Assembly: GCA_963576565.1 (NCBI GenBank)
Contig: OY755046.1
Location: 72,719,719 to 72,783,718, forward strand
DNA from: Aspidapion aeneum
Taxonomy: Eukaryota > Arthropoda > Insecta > Coleoptera > Brentidae
DNA length: 64,000 nucleotides
Direction of reading: 5' to 3'
Numbering within the stretch: the first letter of the stretch is position 1; each line of letters starts with the position of its first letter. The position numbers and the translations under genes are program-made. Shown here one piece after another: positions 53,525 through 64,000 of this stretch. The notes below the pieces were generated by a model. It had not been told where the DNA came from and did no database searches. It saw only the letters and a list, made by a program, of their open reading frames with translations.

Positions 53525-55230
53525 TTAGCCTTCTTCAATACATCTTTGGACATAGGCCTCCCCCAATATCTTCAACTCTTCCCTGTCTATCGCCGTATTC
53601 ATCCATCTTGTTCCCGCGTGTTTCTTCTTATGGTCTTCCCCTACTTCTTTTATTTTTCTAAGCTCTCGAGCTTACAATACGTTTGTTTCATTGATCGTCT
53701 TTCTGTCTGATATTATGACCGGCAAATTTCCATTTTAATTTTGCTACTTCTCCTCTTACAGCCCTTATTTTTGTTTTATTTCTTATCCATGAGCTTTAGA
53801 TGTAACATTTGTTATTGCATTGATCTTTGGGCTTTTTATTTATTTATTTATTTATTTATTCCAACAGTATCTACAGCAAAAAGCCAATTACAGATATTTA
53901 CAATAAAAAAAAAAAAAGATTTTATACAATACGTCACTTCTACAGATGATAAATAACAAACAAATCAAATTACATAATTACTTATTGATTAACTACTGCG
54001 CACTTTTTGATCTATAATTTTTTTGAATTTCTTATAGCTAACATTGTCAATATCAACATCTGAAGCATACTTCATAAATAAGTTGCATAAATTGTAGATA
54101 GGAGAGCTTTTAAATAGATTTGTTCGTGGATAAGCTAAATAATATTTTTTGACCTTGAATTGATTCGATTTATGGCAAATGGAAGTTGTTCAACTATATT
54201 AGGACAATCAACATCCCCTTTGAGAATTCTATACATTGTTGTTAAAAAAATTTTAGTTCTTCTTTGGTTTAGTGATAATCTATCGAACATTTTTAATGTT
54301 GTTGTCACAACCTCTTTGTGGATAAATCCCAAACTTTCTAAAGTGCATGGCTTTTAAAAATTTTCGCTGAATTCCCTCAATCATACCAATCCAAATGTCA
54401 TATTGGGGGGACCAGATAACACTTCCATATTCCAGTATTGGTAATACCAGACTGTCAAATAAATATATGCTTACGTCTATGTTAAAACTTTTAGTATTTC
54501 TACAAATAAACCCAGCAACTTTCTGGGCACTCCCAATTTTAGAAATATAATGTGATGAAAATGAAAGATTAGCATCGAAGGTTACACCTAGGTCTTTTTG
54601 TTCAGATACACGCTCTAGGTTCTCATTATTTTATTGTATAATCAAATTTTTGTTACGACTAAAATGACAAACAAAATCATTTACCCAAATTTAAGTTAAA
54701 ACTATTTTCCTGGCAATATAGAGGTGTGTCCTGAAATTCACTTTGGAGTGTTTCAGAATCCTCCAATGAGAAAACCTCCACCAACAATTTAAAATCATCG
54801 GCAAATGCCAATGATTCCACATTTTTTACCTTAGAAATAATTTTGTTAAAGGCAATAATAAAAAGGCTTTTGTTACCCTATCCATGTTTGATTTTGTAAG
54901 TGTCCAGGTCTGAGGGTATTTTTTATTTCTTAATATGTAGCTTAATTTACCGAATGCTGCCCAGGTCAATCTTACTCGTCTTTTGATTTTAGCTGTTTGT
55001 TTTTCTTTTTTAGTTTAATAATTTGTCGCAGGGATATATATTGCTATACTTCTCAGCTCATATATTTAGCTGCTGTATCCAGTTCTTCCAGCATTTTTAT
55101 CAGTTCTTCTTTCTTGTCTGTTATGAAGGCGATATCATCAGCATATAGTTTTTAAAAACATCTTCTGGGACCTTTCTTAAATAGTTTAGGGGATATTGTT
55201 TCACCCTGTGTGACACCACCTGAACGTAGT
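53525..55230 (-). pseudogene. RTE-type LINE pseudogene 1, split by another LINE
   Basis: Minus strand, from 55230: GVTQGETISPKLFK with broken frame, then YADDIAFITDKKEELIKML (about 55085-55145, active site YADD), then the AEIK/RRVRLTW-type region near 54960-55000, SDLDTYKIKHG-type sequence, a 1028-bp insertion (53837-54864), and finally the C-terminal WMNTAIDREELKILGEAYVQ / RCIEEG (53525-53600). The order and the REAYVQ-type ending are those of RTE-like elements. Aligning with the plus-strand copy at 57.4 kb shows the same sequence uninterrupted. Many frameshifts. Confidence 0.8.
53837..54864 (-). mobile_element. CR1/Jockey-group LINE fragment with (AAAT)n tail and 7-bp target duplication
   Basis: Direct repeats GGCTTTT at 53830-53836 and 54865-54871 bracket it, and the RTE copy at 57625 has the empty site. 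On the minus strand it encodes VESLAFADDFKLLVEVFSLE (RT active site FADD, near 54810-54760), DLGVTFDANLSFSSHYISK, VAGFICRNTKSFN and PILEYGSVIWSPQYD, and ends in an AAATAAATAAAT tail. It is 5' truncated before the early RT motifs and has stops (one near 54640). FADDFKLL and the 'ILEYGS.IWSP' block point to the CR1/Jockey/I group. Confidence 0.88.
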
Positions 55231-55566
55231 TAATCAAAGCAAAAACTCAAGTGATTGATTTGTTCATAAAAATAATAATTATTTAGAATAAACAATTTAA
55301 TGAAAAACTTGATGAAGAAATATTAAAATTGAAAAAAATAAAATAAATATCAAAAAGTAATAAAAAAAAACACACAGTTTTAAAAAAATAATTAAAGTAT
55401 TTAGAAAAAAAACTCTGACCATTAAGGGAAAATAGAAAAGTAGCCCCCCCCCCCCCACCTTTCACTTCCTACCAGCTACAATGTTCAGCAATTTCTGAAG
55501 TGTTAGTCATAGTTTTATTCATATATTTGAATTATTTTTTGATCGTTTAGCAATGCACTTCTTATA
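55231..55566. other. Short AT-rich gap
   Basis: Contains a 13-C run near 55445 and nothing else recognised. Confidence 0.4.
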
Positions 55567-56482
55567 TGGATAATTCTACCAAAAGTGGGCTATATGGATA
55601 TCATTTTTGGTTATTGCCTTTAAATAACAGTACAGCACAGTAAATAATTTTGTTTTGTTAAATTTATGTAACTAATTAGATGTAAGCTAAGAAACACTTA
55701 TTTTCCCGAATTTTAGGAATTATTGCATAAAAATTCCAGAGGGATGAGTACCAGAGGAATGAGTTTTTTAATGGTTTTCCAATTTAAGTCAAAATCTATT
55801 TAGACTACTTAACTTAAGTTTTATATAAACAAAGTTGCTATACTTATAATTTTAAAACAATCAACAAGAAAATTATACTATTGATATCAGTCGAATATTT
55901 GCTTACCAGAGGAATGATAATTGAAACGTTCCTTTTTGATTTCTCCGAAAAAAACTAATTTTCTGCCGAAAATAAAAAGATCTATAACTTAAACCAAACT
56001 AAAGTTGAGATTATCTGTCACAACTTGTTACCCTCACAAGTAAATTAGATATCCAGGGCCATCTCTTTCTCTAGAAATTAACCGGTGGTATTCACAAATA
56101 TTGTGTTATTAAAAATGGAGCACGTTTAAAATTGTACAATTTTCCGGGAAGATGTAAATTCGGATTTTCAAAAATATGACTGCAAACTTAAGTTTTATCA
56201 ATTTTTTGATAAATAGTTAAGACTTGGTTAAATATTATTTATTAGGATATTTTTTTCAATCTGAGTTTTTAATATTTGGTTTGGGACTACACCAGAGGAA
56301 TGAGGTATTTGCTTTGTAATAAAAAAAATTATAAACTTGCAATTTTTTTTATACATTAATGCGCCATAAAGAAAACATTTCGTTTTAAATCTTATAACTA
56401 AAACTATGCTTCATTTGTAGTCTGTATTTGAAAAATATGCATTCCCACTCCACAGCACCCACCATTTTTGTAGAATCGTCCA
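55567..56482 (-). mobile_element. Dispersed repeat R, copy 2, with inverted ends
   Basis: Ends TGGATAATTCTACCAAAAGT and, inverted, TGGACGATTCTACAAAAATG, each flanked by TA (55565-55566 and 56483-56484), suggesting a mariner-type MITE. Most of it matches 15686-16425 in reverse. CCAGAGGAATGA occurs near 55751, 55907 and 56291, plus CCAGAGGGATGA near 55737. Non-coding. Confidence 0.72.
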
Positions 56483-56689
56483 TATTCTCTATTAATAGTT
56501 TTCCTACGTGTGGAATAAAATATAGTATTGCATAGCACCATGAAACATTGAGGTATGTCTGTTCGTATGCCTGTCCGTCCGTTCCTTTTCTACCTGCACA
56601 GTGTGTAAAGAACAGTGCTTAACACAAGTTACTAAATGTACAGTAAATTCACTCCTATAATTTTATGAATCAAACTATTTGAAAGAAAT

Positions 56690-57965
56690 GGGACCTACCC
56701 CAAAAATTTTTTTATCTATGATGCTAGAAGATGTTTTTAATAACTTAGATTGGGAAGAAATAGGCGTCAAATTAAGCGGACAGTACTCTTTATGCTGACG
56801 ATATTGTTAATAATTTTAAACTTAAAAATTAAAAAAAGTATCGACACTTGAGAACTTCATTTTCTTTTAAAAAAGTTCTCTACTTGATTACCTTTCTAAC
56901 GGTATGCTACACATTGATTAAAAAATACAATTCTGCTTTAAAATACGGATATTCCGTGAGACGGGCAATAATCGTTCGGACTTGATAAGAAAAACAATTT
57001 GATGTTTATGATCGTGTCGAGCAAAATTTATAAATAAAGAACACAATACATTATTGTTAAAAGTTTAACTTTTGTTTAAGTACGTAAACGATCATAAACA
57101 TTAAACTGTTTTTCTTACGAATTCCGAACGAGTCTCGCCCTTCTTGCGGAATATCCGTATTTTAAAGCAGAAATGTTTTTTTATCAATGTGTAGCATACC
57201 GTTAGAAAGGTAATCAACTAAAGAAGTTTTTAAAAGAAAATGAAGTTCTCAATTGTCGATACTTTTTTTGATTTTTAATTGATTTTCTTTCACAAAATCA
57301 CTAATTTTCTTCAATAAAAAGTCCCTTTGGTACATCAATTTTAACAAATCTATTAATTAGTTGAAGAAGCATAAGATTACTGAATTGACGGTTTATGTGC
57401 CAAACACTCTGTATATCTGGGACAAATTATTAAACTAAAAAAAGAAAACCAAACAGCTGAAATCAAGAGACGAGTAAGATTGACCTGGGTAAATTAAGCA
57501 ACATATTTAAAAATAAAAAATATCCTCAGTACTTCAAAACAGAAGTGTGTATATAACTAATGTTTTTCTCCGGTACTCATCTATAGATCCCAGATCTGGA
57601 CACTTACAAAATCAAACATGGATAAGGTAACAAAAGCCCAATGATCAATGGAAAGACAAAGGTTACATATAAAGCTAACAGATAGAAAAGGGAATGAATG
57701 GATAAGAAATAAAACAAAAGTAAGGGATGTCGGAGGAGAGGTAGCAAAATGAAAATGGAAATTTGCCGGTCATAATATTAGACAAAAAGACGATCAATGG
57801 AACAAATGTATTTTAAATTGGAGACCTTGGGAAAATTACAGAAGTAGGGGAAGACCCCAAATAAAATGGGCGGACGATTTGAAGAAACATGGGGGAACTA
57901 GGTGGATTGGTGGAGCCCTATGTCCAAAGATGGATCGGGGAAGGGAAGATTTGCTTCTTTGACTT
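56690..57965 (+). pseudogene. RTE-type LINE pseudogene 2, interrupted by a MITE
   Basis: Plus strand: GPTPKIFLSMMLEDVFNNLD, then WEEIGVKL and YSLYADDIVNNF (active-site YADD, about 56790-56825). After the MITE (56826-57414) it resumes with LGQIIKLKKENQTAEIKRRV, RLTW, then broken frames with LTDRKGNEWIRNKTKVRDVG, KWKFAGHNIRQKDDQWNKCI, RSRGRPQIKWADDLKKHGGT. YLGQII, GR-RP--RW-DD and the general order are classic RTE. The leading GDT of the usual GDTLSPKLF is degraded (GPTPKIF). 3' end near 57965. Confidence 0.85.
56826..57414. mobile_element. Palindromic mariner-type MITE inside RTE pseudogene 2
   Basis: The left arm (56826-57008) and the inverted right arm (57085-57414) share GTATCGACA.TTGAGAACTT, CTTTCTAACGGTATGCTACA and TTTAAAATACGGATATTCCG. 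The right end ACACTCTGTATA is the same terminus as at 51144. The left terminus has been lost with part of the RTE. The loop contains GTTTATGATCGTGT and its complement. Confidence 0.75.
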
Positions 57966-58469
57966 AATCTCACACTTGCAAAATGTAGAAATTTAAGAAA
58001 TGAAAAAAATTATTTTTTTTATACATCTCACAAAGTGTGGTTTTTTGGCACCTATATGCCTATATGGTACTACAGCTATTAAATGGAATGATAATACTTG
58101 ATGGTATATTTCTGACATAGCTAGATTCACTGTGCTTTCTTGCTTTTAAATATATACCATCTATAATACCTCACCATACCATGGTATGCCTTTTCTTTCT
58201 TCTTCACGGCATTTAGGGCGTTCTGCTAATCTAACAGGACCGTACTTACTTAATTTAACTATAATTAATATTTAATCACTCAAAACAAGATGACTTTACC
58301 TAACTAAATCGCATGTTTTAAAATAATATGTTATTTTTTTGTTAACTAGTTAGTTTAAAAATAACTGTATTCTAAATGAAGTGAAGAAAACCCATTATTT
58401 AAATTAGACAAAGAATCACTAAAACTAAAGATAAATAGTATCCTATAGTACTATAGTTATAAAAGAAAT
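57966..58469. other. AT-rich gap with short inverted words
   Basis: ACCTATATGCCTATATGGTA and ACCATACCATGGTATGCC near 58050-58190 are small palindromic words. No gene. Confidence 0.4.
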
Positions 58470-58800
58470 ACTAATCATAACAAAAAAATTTCATTTGAAA
58501 AAAAGCCAAGTACGTAAAAAAGGTATTTTGTAAAAATAATTAGGATAAAAGTAATGCCAAGTTCTCCCATACAAATTTCAAACTTCTTTATGTTTATTTT
58601 AGCACTGTGTCTAAAAGTTATTTGTAGCTGTAATAGCCAAGTTTAGAAAAATATTTCCAAACTAGTAAGAACCTTTCATTTTAAAATTTGTATTGGAGAA
58701 CTTGACTTTACTTTTATCTCAATTTTTTTTACGGGATATCATTTTCGCGTACTTGGCTTTTTTTACATGAAATGATTTTGTTATGATTTCACTCATTTTT
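58470..58800. mobile_element. Foldback MITE of about 330 bp
   Basis: Words AAAAGCCAAGTACG and AAAAGTAATGCCAAGTTCTC on the left are mirrored by CGTACTTGGCTTTTTT and GAGAACTTGACTTTACTTTT on the right. Borders approximate; no clear duplication. Confidence 0.6.
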
Positions 58801-58889
58801 TAAAGGATTTGGATAATATTTAAGTTTTAGTAGTAAAATATGCGGAATATTGTTCAAAATTTTTGCAATGCCTTATTTAAAATTTTGAG

Positions 58890-59400
58890 GTTTTTAAATT
58901 TTTTCGCATGGTTTTATCAGTTCCTATCAGCCTTCCAAAGCTCAGTTCTCTAGCGTTTCTGGTGGTGGGCAATGTTACTTTTACATAACTTCACATTTAT
59001 AGGAGAGGGAAGTAAATTAAAATTTTGGTGTTCTAAATTTTTTCCTATAGTTTTATTATAGTTCCTATCAGTCTTCCAAAGCTCAGGTCTCTAGCGTTTC
59101 TGGAAGTGGACAATGGACAAAGGAAGTAAATTAAAACTTTTGGGGTTTTTAAATTTTTTCCTATAGTTTTATCAAGGTTCCTATCAATCTGCCAAAGCTC
59201 AGCTCTCTAGCGTTTCTGGAAGTGGGCAAAGTTACTTTTACATAACTTTACATGTATAGGGGAGGGAAGTAAATTAGAATTTTGGGGTTTTTTGATTTTT
59301 TCCAAGGGTTTGGTCATAATTTTTATCAGTCTGCCAAATTTCAGCTTTGTAGCATATCTGGACGTACAGGAGAATTTTGATGATCTATACATGAGTGAGT
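58890..59400. repeat. Four tandem copies of a repeat of about 141 bp
   Basis: Anchor CCAAAGCTCAG (CCAAATTTCAG in the last) at about 58935, 59076, 59192 and 59333: spacing 141, 116, 141, so the second unit has a 25-bp deletion (the TACATAACTT part is missing). Other shared words: CTCTAGCGTTTCTGG, GGAAGTAAATTA. Confidence 0.88.
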
Positions 59401-59940
59401 GGCAATTTCGACGTTACTTTACTACTTCATAGAAGTCTACGAAACTTGGAGGAGTTGTTAACACTATGAAAATCTACAACTATGCGAAGTTTGAGTTTCG
59501 TATCTCATTCCGAAGTAGATTTTTAGATAGGTCCAATATGGGCTGAAATGTTTCAAGAAAAGATGGTACATCAGTTGCACGAACTTGGCGGGGCACTGCC
59601 GTGCCCTCAGATTTAAATTACACAAAGAATTGCTTAAACCAAAAAAATAGTATACTATAGGTACTTATTAAAAAAATAATAATTTTCTTGATCCTATATG
59701 TCAGTATGGGGAATTCAGTTCTATAGAAGCATTTTTAAAATTAAAAGGCCCAAATTTTGATCCCATTGAATACAACAATGGCATATTTGATACAATTGAT
59801 AACCCTCTTGGATTTTTTAAATTGGATAATCATATGATAATAAGTTGTCATACAATTGAGTTCATTTATTAATGAATTCTTTGACAGAGTGCTCAAAAGA
59901 ACAAGTTTGCTTTGAAAAAGTATAAAATAAAAATTTTTGA
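59401..59940. other. AT-rich gap, nothing recognised
   Basis: The 99-codon minus ORF at 59741-60040 overlaps the following repeat and has no recognisable features. Confidence 0.4.
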
Positions 59941-60316
59941 ATTCAAATAAGTTTTCGTGGGTAATCGGGTAAAAATAAGTTTTTGTTTCTCTCATATTTT
60001 TCCATGGGTAGCTCGAAAGCTTAACCTCACAGGGGTCCAAGATCTAATGAATACCTAATAAGTGTTGACAGTTAACTGTTTCGTCTTCATGAAACTCCTC
60101 AGAACACCCTTTGTGTCTTTCATCCTACGTCTATAGTGAGAAAACCTTCGCAAAAAGCGCCATCTACCGAGATACGAGAGAAACTAGAACAAGAGCAGGC
60201 GACAACTAACAAACATTGAATTTTAGCGAGCTACCCAAGGAAAAATATGAGAGAAACAAAAACGTCTTTTTACCCGATTAGCCACGACATTTGACTTTTA
60301 AATTCGCAGGTACTAA
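59941..60316. mobile_element. TIR element (CGTGGGTAATCGGGTAAAAA ends), about 370 bp
   Basis: The left arm GTAATCGGGTAAAAATAAGT, TTTCTCTCATATTTTTCC, GGGTAGCTCG is mirrored on the right by ACTTTTTACCCGATTAGCC-type sequence and CGAGCTACCC. The body contains CTTAACCTCACAGGGGTCCA, GTTGACAGTTAACTG and GCGCCATCTACCG, shared with 50354-50545. So 49085-50840 holds a larger, disrupted relative. Confidence 0.72.
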
Positions 60317-60501
60317 AATGTATGTTTTAAAAATTGGCCTGAAACAAATTTATTTGAAATTTTTTAATTCATGGTGTTTTTTTTAAAGTCCCGTCGATTG
60401 TTATTTTTGACTGCGAACTTTTTTAAGAATGAAATAAATAAAATAAAAAATTTTTATATGCATAAAAGTGTCAAATTTTATTTATGTCTATCAACCTAAA
60501 A

Positions 60502-61652
60502 AATACTCTGCCAATATATGGGCCCCTAAGCTCACACTAGGTACTATAGTTATAGTGTACGTGTGAGCTAATATAACTAAAAACTGAAATATATTTTATT
60601 GAACTCTACACTAAATTACCGTTTGTTTGATACCACACAAGCCATGTTTTGACTTAAACTCAAATTTTTGAAATCTACTTTCACCCTTAAAAAAAACAAA
60701 AACTATAATGTATTTTGTTAAACTCTGGACTCAGTTACCTTTCGTTTGATATCACACACGCCATATTTTCACTTAAACTCTAATTTTTGAAATATACCCC
60801 CACCCTTTTTTTTAAAATAAATTAAAATGTATTTTGTTTAACTCCAGACTCAATTACCTTTCGTTTGATATCACACACGCCATATTTTCACATAAACTCT
60901 AATTTTTGAAATCTACTCCCACCCTTTTATTTGGTTTGTGTTCGGTGGATTTTGTTCATTTTTAAATGGGACCATCTCGACCCAAGACCCAGCCTAGGTA
61001 CCAAATTTTATTAAAATCGGCCAGGCGGTTTTTGAGTTATGCGCGTTGGTCGTTACAGACAGATATACAGACAGACAGACATACATACAGACAGACAGAC
61101 AGACAGACAGACGGCGCAACAAAAAAGTTTCAAAATCATCTGAAACGCAAAAATATATAAAAATTTTTGAAATCGGAGCAACTTTTTTTTTCTCGAAAAA
61201 ATTAGGATCACCATAGCTCACACTACTATAGTATAGTATATGTGTGAGCTAAAAAACTAAAATATATTTTGTTTAACTCCAAACTCAATTACCTTTCATT
61301 TGATATCACACACGCAATATTTTCATATAAACTCTTATTTTTGAAATCTACCCCCACCCTTTTATTTGGCTTGTGTTCAATGGATTTTGTTCATTTTTAA
61401 ATGGGACCATCTCGACCCAAGACCCAGTCTAGGTATCAAATTTCATTGAAATTTGGTACTTTGGTAATCGGGCAAGCGGTTTTTGAGCTATGCGCGTTGG
61501 TCGTTACAGACAGACATACAGACAGACAGACAGACAGACAGACAGACGGCGCAACAAGTTTCAAAATCATCTGAAACGCAAAGATATATAAAAAATTTTG
61601 AAATCGGAGCTACTTTTTTTTTCTCGAAAAAATTAGGATCACCATAGCTCTT
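60502..61652 (-). repeat. Composite repeat T, reverse copies (one full, one partial)
   Basis: From 60502: CCAATATATGGGCCCCTAAG, palindrome B (60529-60569), three modules of about 120 bp, the CGCATAACTCAAAAACCGCC-type block, a short TCTG array (61056-61113, read as CAGA), and palindrome A (61215-61250). A second unit follows directly with one module and another short array (61507-61548), stopping at ACCATAGCTC without a complete palindrome. Module order equals that at 2061-3064 inverted. Confidence 0.85.
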
Positions 61653-63159
61653 ATTTAAAAAAATTAAAGATAATGCCACTAAAAATGCCTTAAGATGCAT
61701 ATGTGTGCGCATCCTAATATGTATTAATGTTCCATGCAACTTTTCGAGTTGCATGAAAAAGCTGCATGATTTAAACAAACTTTATTTCAAAAAGGAAAAT
61801 TTTTAAAAATGTGTATAAAACTAACTCTTACAAGAAACCTATTAACTTCGATGATATTCAAAATCAAAGGTAATTACTTGGTCATCTCATGCCCAAAACC
61901 TGCCAAAGTCATTCCAAACGAGAGAAAACATATCTAAATCCCCCTCTGTCGATTGAAGCCCATTCTTTACGAAGAACGTTTCAGCTGCCTAGTGCACACT
62001 GCGAAGCCTTCTTTCTGCTTTTAGTAAGCCCCAGCCTTCTGCTACTCGAACGTGGTGTCCTGTGAAACGCCGATTCAACGAACCGTATTCGAAAAAGTTA
62101 TTTGCGTCTTTCTCTGTTGTATATACGAAACATTCAACCAAAGAAGACAAAACGAAGCTTGAAATATCTTTTGAAGAAGCCAAAGAACAAGTATTCCAAG
62201 CAGTTGAAGAACAAAGTGAAAAACCATGTCTTCTTGAAGAAGAAGCACGTACGAAAGACCTTTTTTGTTAGCCACAGGGTTAGTTTAGTGATCAAGGTGG
62301 TCTTTAAAATTCGTTTGATTGCGCTGAAGTTTGAAGAAACATAAGGAAAGTTTGTTGACTGTGATAGTGAAGTTGCAAAGGAGATACAAGTTATATAAGT
62401 AAAGTTAAATTTAAAAAAGGTTTTGGTGAATAAAATAGAGGTGCTATTAAATCGCAAATTGATTTAGTTAGATATAAAAACGATTTTGAAGCAGAAGGTG
62501 CCAGAAACGGTGTATCAAATGAAGAATTCAAATCTAAAATGTGTTTAACAAACTTAAATATCGTTAGAAACTTTTAAAACAAAACATTTTACTTAAAATT
62601 CTGAAAATATCAACTTTAAAGATCCTTTTTAACTTGGATTAAAAATGTTAGTGAAGAAAACATTGTATTGAAGAAGGAAGATAGTGAATTCAATGCGGGA
62701 ATGTTACTAAGCGCCCAAATAACGGAACCAAATGAAGTGAAATAATAAAACAAAAAGACGGTGCGAGAACATAGCCTTGTGGTACACCGGTTTTTTTTAT
62801 TTATTAAATTTATGATTTGAATAATGATGGCCGTGTTTTTTTCGGGACTCCTAACTCGCCTTCAATTGTTTTTTTGTGGAATGTTGTCTCGTTTCTATTG
62901 AGTGTACATTTGTTTGAAGGAAATACAAAAATGCGGGTAGAACTGATATCATTTAATGGATAATATATTATATGTGGGTGGTTTTAAATCTGTGATAAAA
63001 AAAATTGTGGATTTTTCTGAATTGAAAATTTCACTTGTGTCAAAAATGTGTGTGTAAATGTGCTCATTTTTGGATTAACTTTTGGATTAGCTTCTTTTCA
63101 CCTTTTGGATTTTATATTATTTTGGATTTCGTCGTTGATACTGGCAGCAAAATTTACAG
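61653..63159. other. Decayed coding-like stretch, unidentified, with a Jockey/CR1 RT scrap
   Basis: Near 62440-62570 one frame reads AIKSQIDLVRYKNDFEAEGA, RNGVSNEEFKSKMCL, and near 62635-62745 SEENIVLKKEDSEFNAGMLL, SAQITEPNEVK; both look coding by composition but belong to no family I can name. At 62755-62795 the minus strand reads TGVPQGYVLAPS, the conserved GVPQG..L.P block of Jockey/CR1-type reverse transcriptases, without neighbours. The 69- and 80-codon ORFs at 62062-62344 are Lys/Glu-rich and uncertain. Confidence 0.35.
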
Positions 63160-63440
63160 GTTAGTTAAATTTATATTTTCTTTTTTTAAACACATAATTT
63201 TTTCTTTTGAATCTATATTATGAATTTTAATTGAAAAAGTTGATACAAGCATTGTTGTTTTTGTTCGGTTTTACGATATCAAAAATTTTAAATTAAAACT
63301 TGGAGAGAGATCTAAAATTAGATTTTCCAATAATTTCAAAATCAATTCTAATATAAACACTTTGAAACTATTATAAACACAATCACATTCTATTTCTGAA
63401 TTTCAGGTAACAATTTCAAAATTGTCCAACAAACTTTTAA
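63160..63440. repeat. Direct repeat, copy 1 (about 280 bp, second copy 541 bp downstream)
   Basis: TTAAATTTATATTTTCTTTT, GAGAGAGATCTAAAATTAGA, TTTCTGAATTTCAGGT and AACAATTTCAAAATTGTCCA recur in the same order at 63708-64000. The copies differ by scattered substitutions. Confidence 0.88.
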
Positions 63441-63707
63441 GTTTATATAATATCCTAAATTCTAGCCCACCATTATTCCCTTCTAAGTTCCAATCCACCC
63501 TTTCTTATTTCGTTTTTCATTGCGCGGCTTTTGTTTATTTCTGTGTTGTTTTTGATGATTTTATATGATTTTTACTAACATTTTAGAATTCTTTTTCTGC
63601 TGTTTTTACCTCGGTTTTTACTTCCAACATTTTTTAGCTCTTTTTTTTATAATTATTGTACTTTTACCAAAGATTTTTTATTTTCTTAAGTTGTTTTCTT
63701 GGTACTG

Positions 63708-64000
63708 TTAAATTTATATTTTCTTTTTTTCAACCCACACTTTTTTCTTTTGAATCTATATTCTGAGTTTTAATTGAGAAAGTTGATACAAACATTGTTA
63801 TTGTTCGATTTTACGATATCAAAAATTTCAAATTAAAACTTGGAGAGAGATCTAAAATTAGATTTTCCAATAATTTCAAAATCAAATCTAATATAAACAT
63901 TTTGAAACTTTATTATAAACACGATCACATACCACTTCTATTTCTGAATTTCAGGTCAACAATTTCAAAATTGTCCAACAAGCTTTTAATTTTATATAAT
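63708..64000. repeat. Direct repeat, copy 2 (runs to the window edge)
   Basis: It matches 63160-63440 over its whole visible length, so the period is about 541 bp and the array may continue past the window. The 260 bases between the copies (63441-63700) show no gene. Confidence 0.88.

Noticed and set aside
51144..57416. A single 6.3-kb element bounded by inverted CAGGGTGTTCGGCAC-type ends
   Set aside because: The right arm belongs to a complete palindromic MITE at 56826-57414 that has its own left arm; the 51.1-kb copy is a separate half element. No shared duplication flanks the pair.

Overview
The window looks like a non-coding, transposon-dense, AT-rich block of an animal genome, most probably an insect. 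The reasons are several decayed copies of a non-LTR retrotransposon whose 3' end encodes a GRRKRGRP tail, a Jockey-type reverse transcriptase, a mariner transposase fragment of insect type, very many miniature inverted-repeat elements (hAT, PIF/Harbinger, Tc1/mariner/pogo, a Helitron end), and long satellite and microsatellite arrays. The order cannot be fixed from sequence alone; a beetle or hemipteran would fit. No complete host gene was found. The only host-exon candidate is a 62-base open segment at 45137-45198 with good splice signals. No bacterial operon, CRISPR array, rRNA or intact tRNA is present.

Layout. 1-10.2 kb: copies A-C of one LINE family (here LINE-X), cut by a hAT element (197-1212, 8-bp target duplication) and by a Jockey element (7473-8800, 10-bp target duplication), plus a composite palindrome/(TCTG)n repeat (2061-3064) and a 168-bp triplicate. 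10.2-15 kb: a LINE tail fused to a Jockey fragment and a tRNA-like SINE head, a hAT MITE, a P-element-like remnant, and a pogo/Tigger-like element with a 48-aa helix-turn-helix remnant, itself holding a palindromic mariner-type MITE. 15-22 kb: dispersed repeat R, a 2.4-kb foldback with arms of about 600 bp, more LINE-X, small MITEs. 22.05-22.76 kb: abutting TTATG and TTACG pentamer arrays. 22.8-29.9 kb: a 7.1-kb element with 16-bp inverted ends, a perfect 8-bp target duplication and GATTACA-type subterminal arrays, packed with nested MITEs.

30.9-33.4 kb: a satellite of about 194 bp (13 copies). 33.9-35.9 kb: another long foldback. 37.5-38.8 kb: the best LINE-X relative, with two in-frame stops and a mutated catalytic FADD box. 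38.8-39.2 kb: mariner fragment. 40.5-43.6 kb: a heptanucleotide array of about 2.5 kb held between inverted copies of a Tc1/mariner-like end. 44.6 kb: a 16-bp tandem array. 45-51 kb: exon candidate, Harbinger and hAT MITEs. 53.5-58 kb: two RTE-type LINE pseudogenes, one split by a 1028-bp LINE insertion and the other by a MITE. 58.5-64 kb: foldbacks, tandem repeats, and reverse-strand copies of the composite repeat.

The elements do not work together as a pathway. What they give is a relative history: several target-site duplications prove that one element landed in another, so insertions can be ordered. All coordinates without an exact duplication are approximate by eye, and family assignments rest on motifs and target duplications, not on database searches.
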